The translations under genes and the position numbers were made by a program. DNA of 64,000 nt, taken from contig BDSL01000022.1 of the NCBI GenBank assembly GCA_003116995.1, forward strand, positions 310,001 to 374,000, given 5' to 3'. The notes under the pieces are model-generated. The model searched no databases. It was not told the DNA's origin and was given only the letters and a program-made list of their open reading frames with translations. Within the stretch, counting starts at the first letter, position 1, and every line of letters starts with the position of its first letter. This document shows positions 62,746 through 64,000 of this stretch, one piece after another. The stretch is from Yamagishiella unicocca (Eukaryota > Chlorophyta > Chlorophyceae > Chlamydomonadales > Volvocaceae).

Positions 62746-64000
62746 CAGTACTTACTAGGGTAAGCAGGTCAAGTTAATGACTGTTGCCCGTGCGCGGCAG
62801 CGGTACTTGCCGATGCGTCAAACAAAGTCAACCGTAAGGTCGTCGAGAGCGACCCGCGGCCACAGCGTTGCGCCAGCTACAAGAAGCTCAAGCAATAACT
62901 CACTACCGAATGTCGTGTGGCAGGAGTAGCGGTGCATGCCCTAGTCGGCAAGAGCCTGGCCGGAGCGTAGCAGGCTCCCCAAGTAACGTAGCAGTTATGT
63001 CCTGGTACCCGTAATCGCTGTGCGATGATTCCTAATACGGTGCAACACGCCCGCTAGACCCCGTTGGTCCTCGACACTCATGACCTGCAGCATCGTGGCA
63101 TTGGGCGTTATACCCATTCCCGTCAGTTCATCGCGGAGGCCACTGCTAAGCTGGGCATTCCAGCGCGCAACACCGATGGCAGCACGGAGCGCATGTCCCT
63201 GGCGGAGCTGCGAAGACACCTGGCTCCTGAACCAGCAAAGGATCGGGCCCGGCGTGGTGGCCGCACCGCTTTGGCAGTCAGCCTGGAGTCGCGCCCGGAC
63301 AAGCCCTAGCTCTCAAGCACTGCGTGCAGCAACACACGCGCCGGCGCGGCACCCATAGCGGCCGCCCTGCAAGTCGCGGCGGTGATGCCGCATTGCAGAC
63401 CCGGGTGCACAGCAAACCGCACAACGCAATGACAACACAACGATACCCCTCAAAATGTGTTTTCCTTGTTGGGGGGAGCGGGGAAGTCGCCTGCGGCTTC
63501 TCCTTCACCTACACCACCTAGATGCGCGGCCCTCCCTGGACAAAAGAGGAGAGAGGCTCTTCTCTGTTCTCTCAGCATGCACACACAGCTTAGCGGTAAA
63601 TCAACACACGGTCCCCCGCAACGCACGCCGGTCTCGGACTGCGCCTTTTCCGTGGAGTTTCGCATCTGAGCGGCAAGTCAACAACACACGCACACAAACC
63701 GCCAGCACTAGATGTTGCTGTTACGGCACCATGGACACACGGACATAACTCGCACAGCACAGCACAGCACGCACCGCAGCAGCACGCACGGCGGCCGCAC
63801 GCGTGTGTCGGCAGCTGGCGGCTGGCTGGTTCAACCAGTCATTTCAGTCACATGCCTACGTGGCATCCCCGGAGCGTTCTCAGAACTCAAAACATACGTT
63901 AGCATGGCCTCCAATCGCCATCATCACAAAGAGCGGCGACGCACACCCTAGCTCCTGGAGGTAACGACCCCGCAGCAACCCACCGACCCCACCTTCAACA
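62746..64000. other. Right end of the window, no firm gene
   Basis: An open plus-strand piece at 63061-63309 has a SAP-like phrase (AKLGIPARNTDGSTERMSLA, then ELRRHLAPEP) and ends at a stop without clear splice context. It might belong to the same element remnant as the methyltransferase-like piece. The minus-strand frame at 62995-63219 is equally open, so the strand is undecided. The last 500 bases have no supported feature. Confidence 0.3.

Overview
The window looks like nuclear DNA of a volvocine green alga (Chlamydomonas, Volvox or Gonium type). The grounds are very high GC in coding DNA, Ala/Gly/Pro-rich linkers, many short exons with GTGCGG or GTGAGY donors and CAG acceptors, TGTAA poly(A)-type signals, and introns full of minisatellites and small dispersed repeats. 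Most open frames here are antisense or wrong-frame shadows. Gene models were built by joining exons whose splice phases close exactly.

Layout. 1-1259 (+): 3' end of an unidentified gene. About 3.9-18.6 kb (-): a same-strand array of related four-helix membrane proteins with Cys-rich tails: member A (3922-5778), member B (8614-10455), a probable relic C (about 11.15-11.5 kb) and member D (14218-18649). A and B share exon lengths of 88, 116 and 169 nt. 18934-22211 (+): a double hot-dog acyl-CoA thioesterase (ACOT9-like), divergent from D across 284 bp. 23892-33464 (-): exportin-2 (CSE1/CAS), 22 exons and about 941 residues. 33838-38674 (+): PRMT3-type protein arginine methyltransferase, divergent from CSE1 across 373 bp. 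40288-43471 (+): an SRPK-like protein kinase. 44364-54327 (-): succinate-semialdehyde dehydrogenase, 12 exons; its 4.7 kb intron 9 holds a reverse-transcriptase element in the opposite orientation. 55528-60373 (+): a TMEM53/DUF829 alpha/beta hydrolase. 60.4-64 kb: mostly repeats and probable remnants of a mobile element carrying a methyltransferase-like motif.

The identified genes are unrelated housekeeping functions (importin-alpha recycling, arginine methylation, SR-protein-type kinase, GABA-shunt oxidation, acyl-CoA hydrolysis), arranged partly as divergent pairs. They do not form one pathway. The least familiar content is the four-helix membrane-protein array and two small dispersed sequence families whose copies all sit in introns of different genes.
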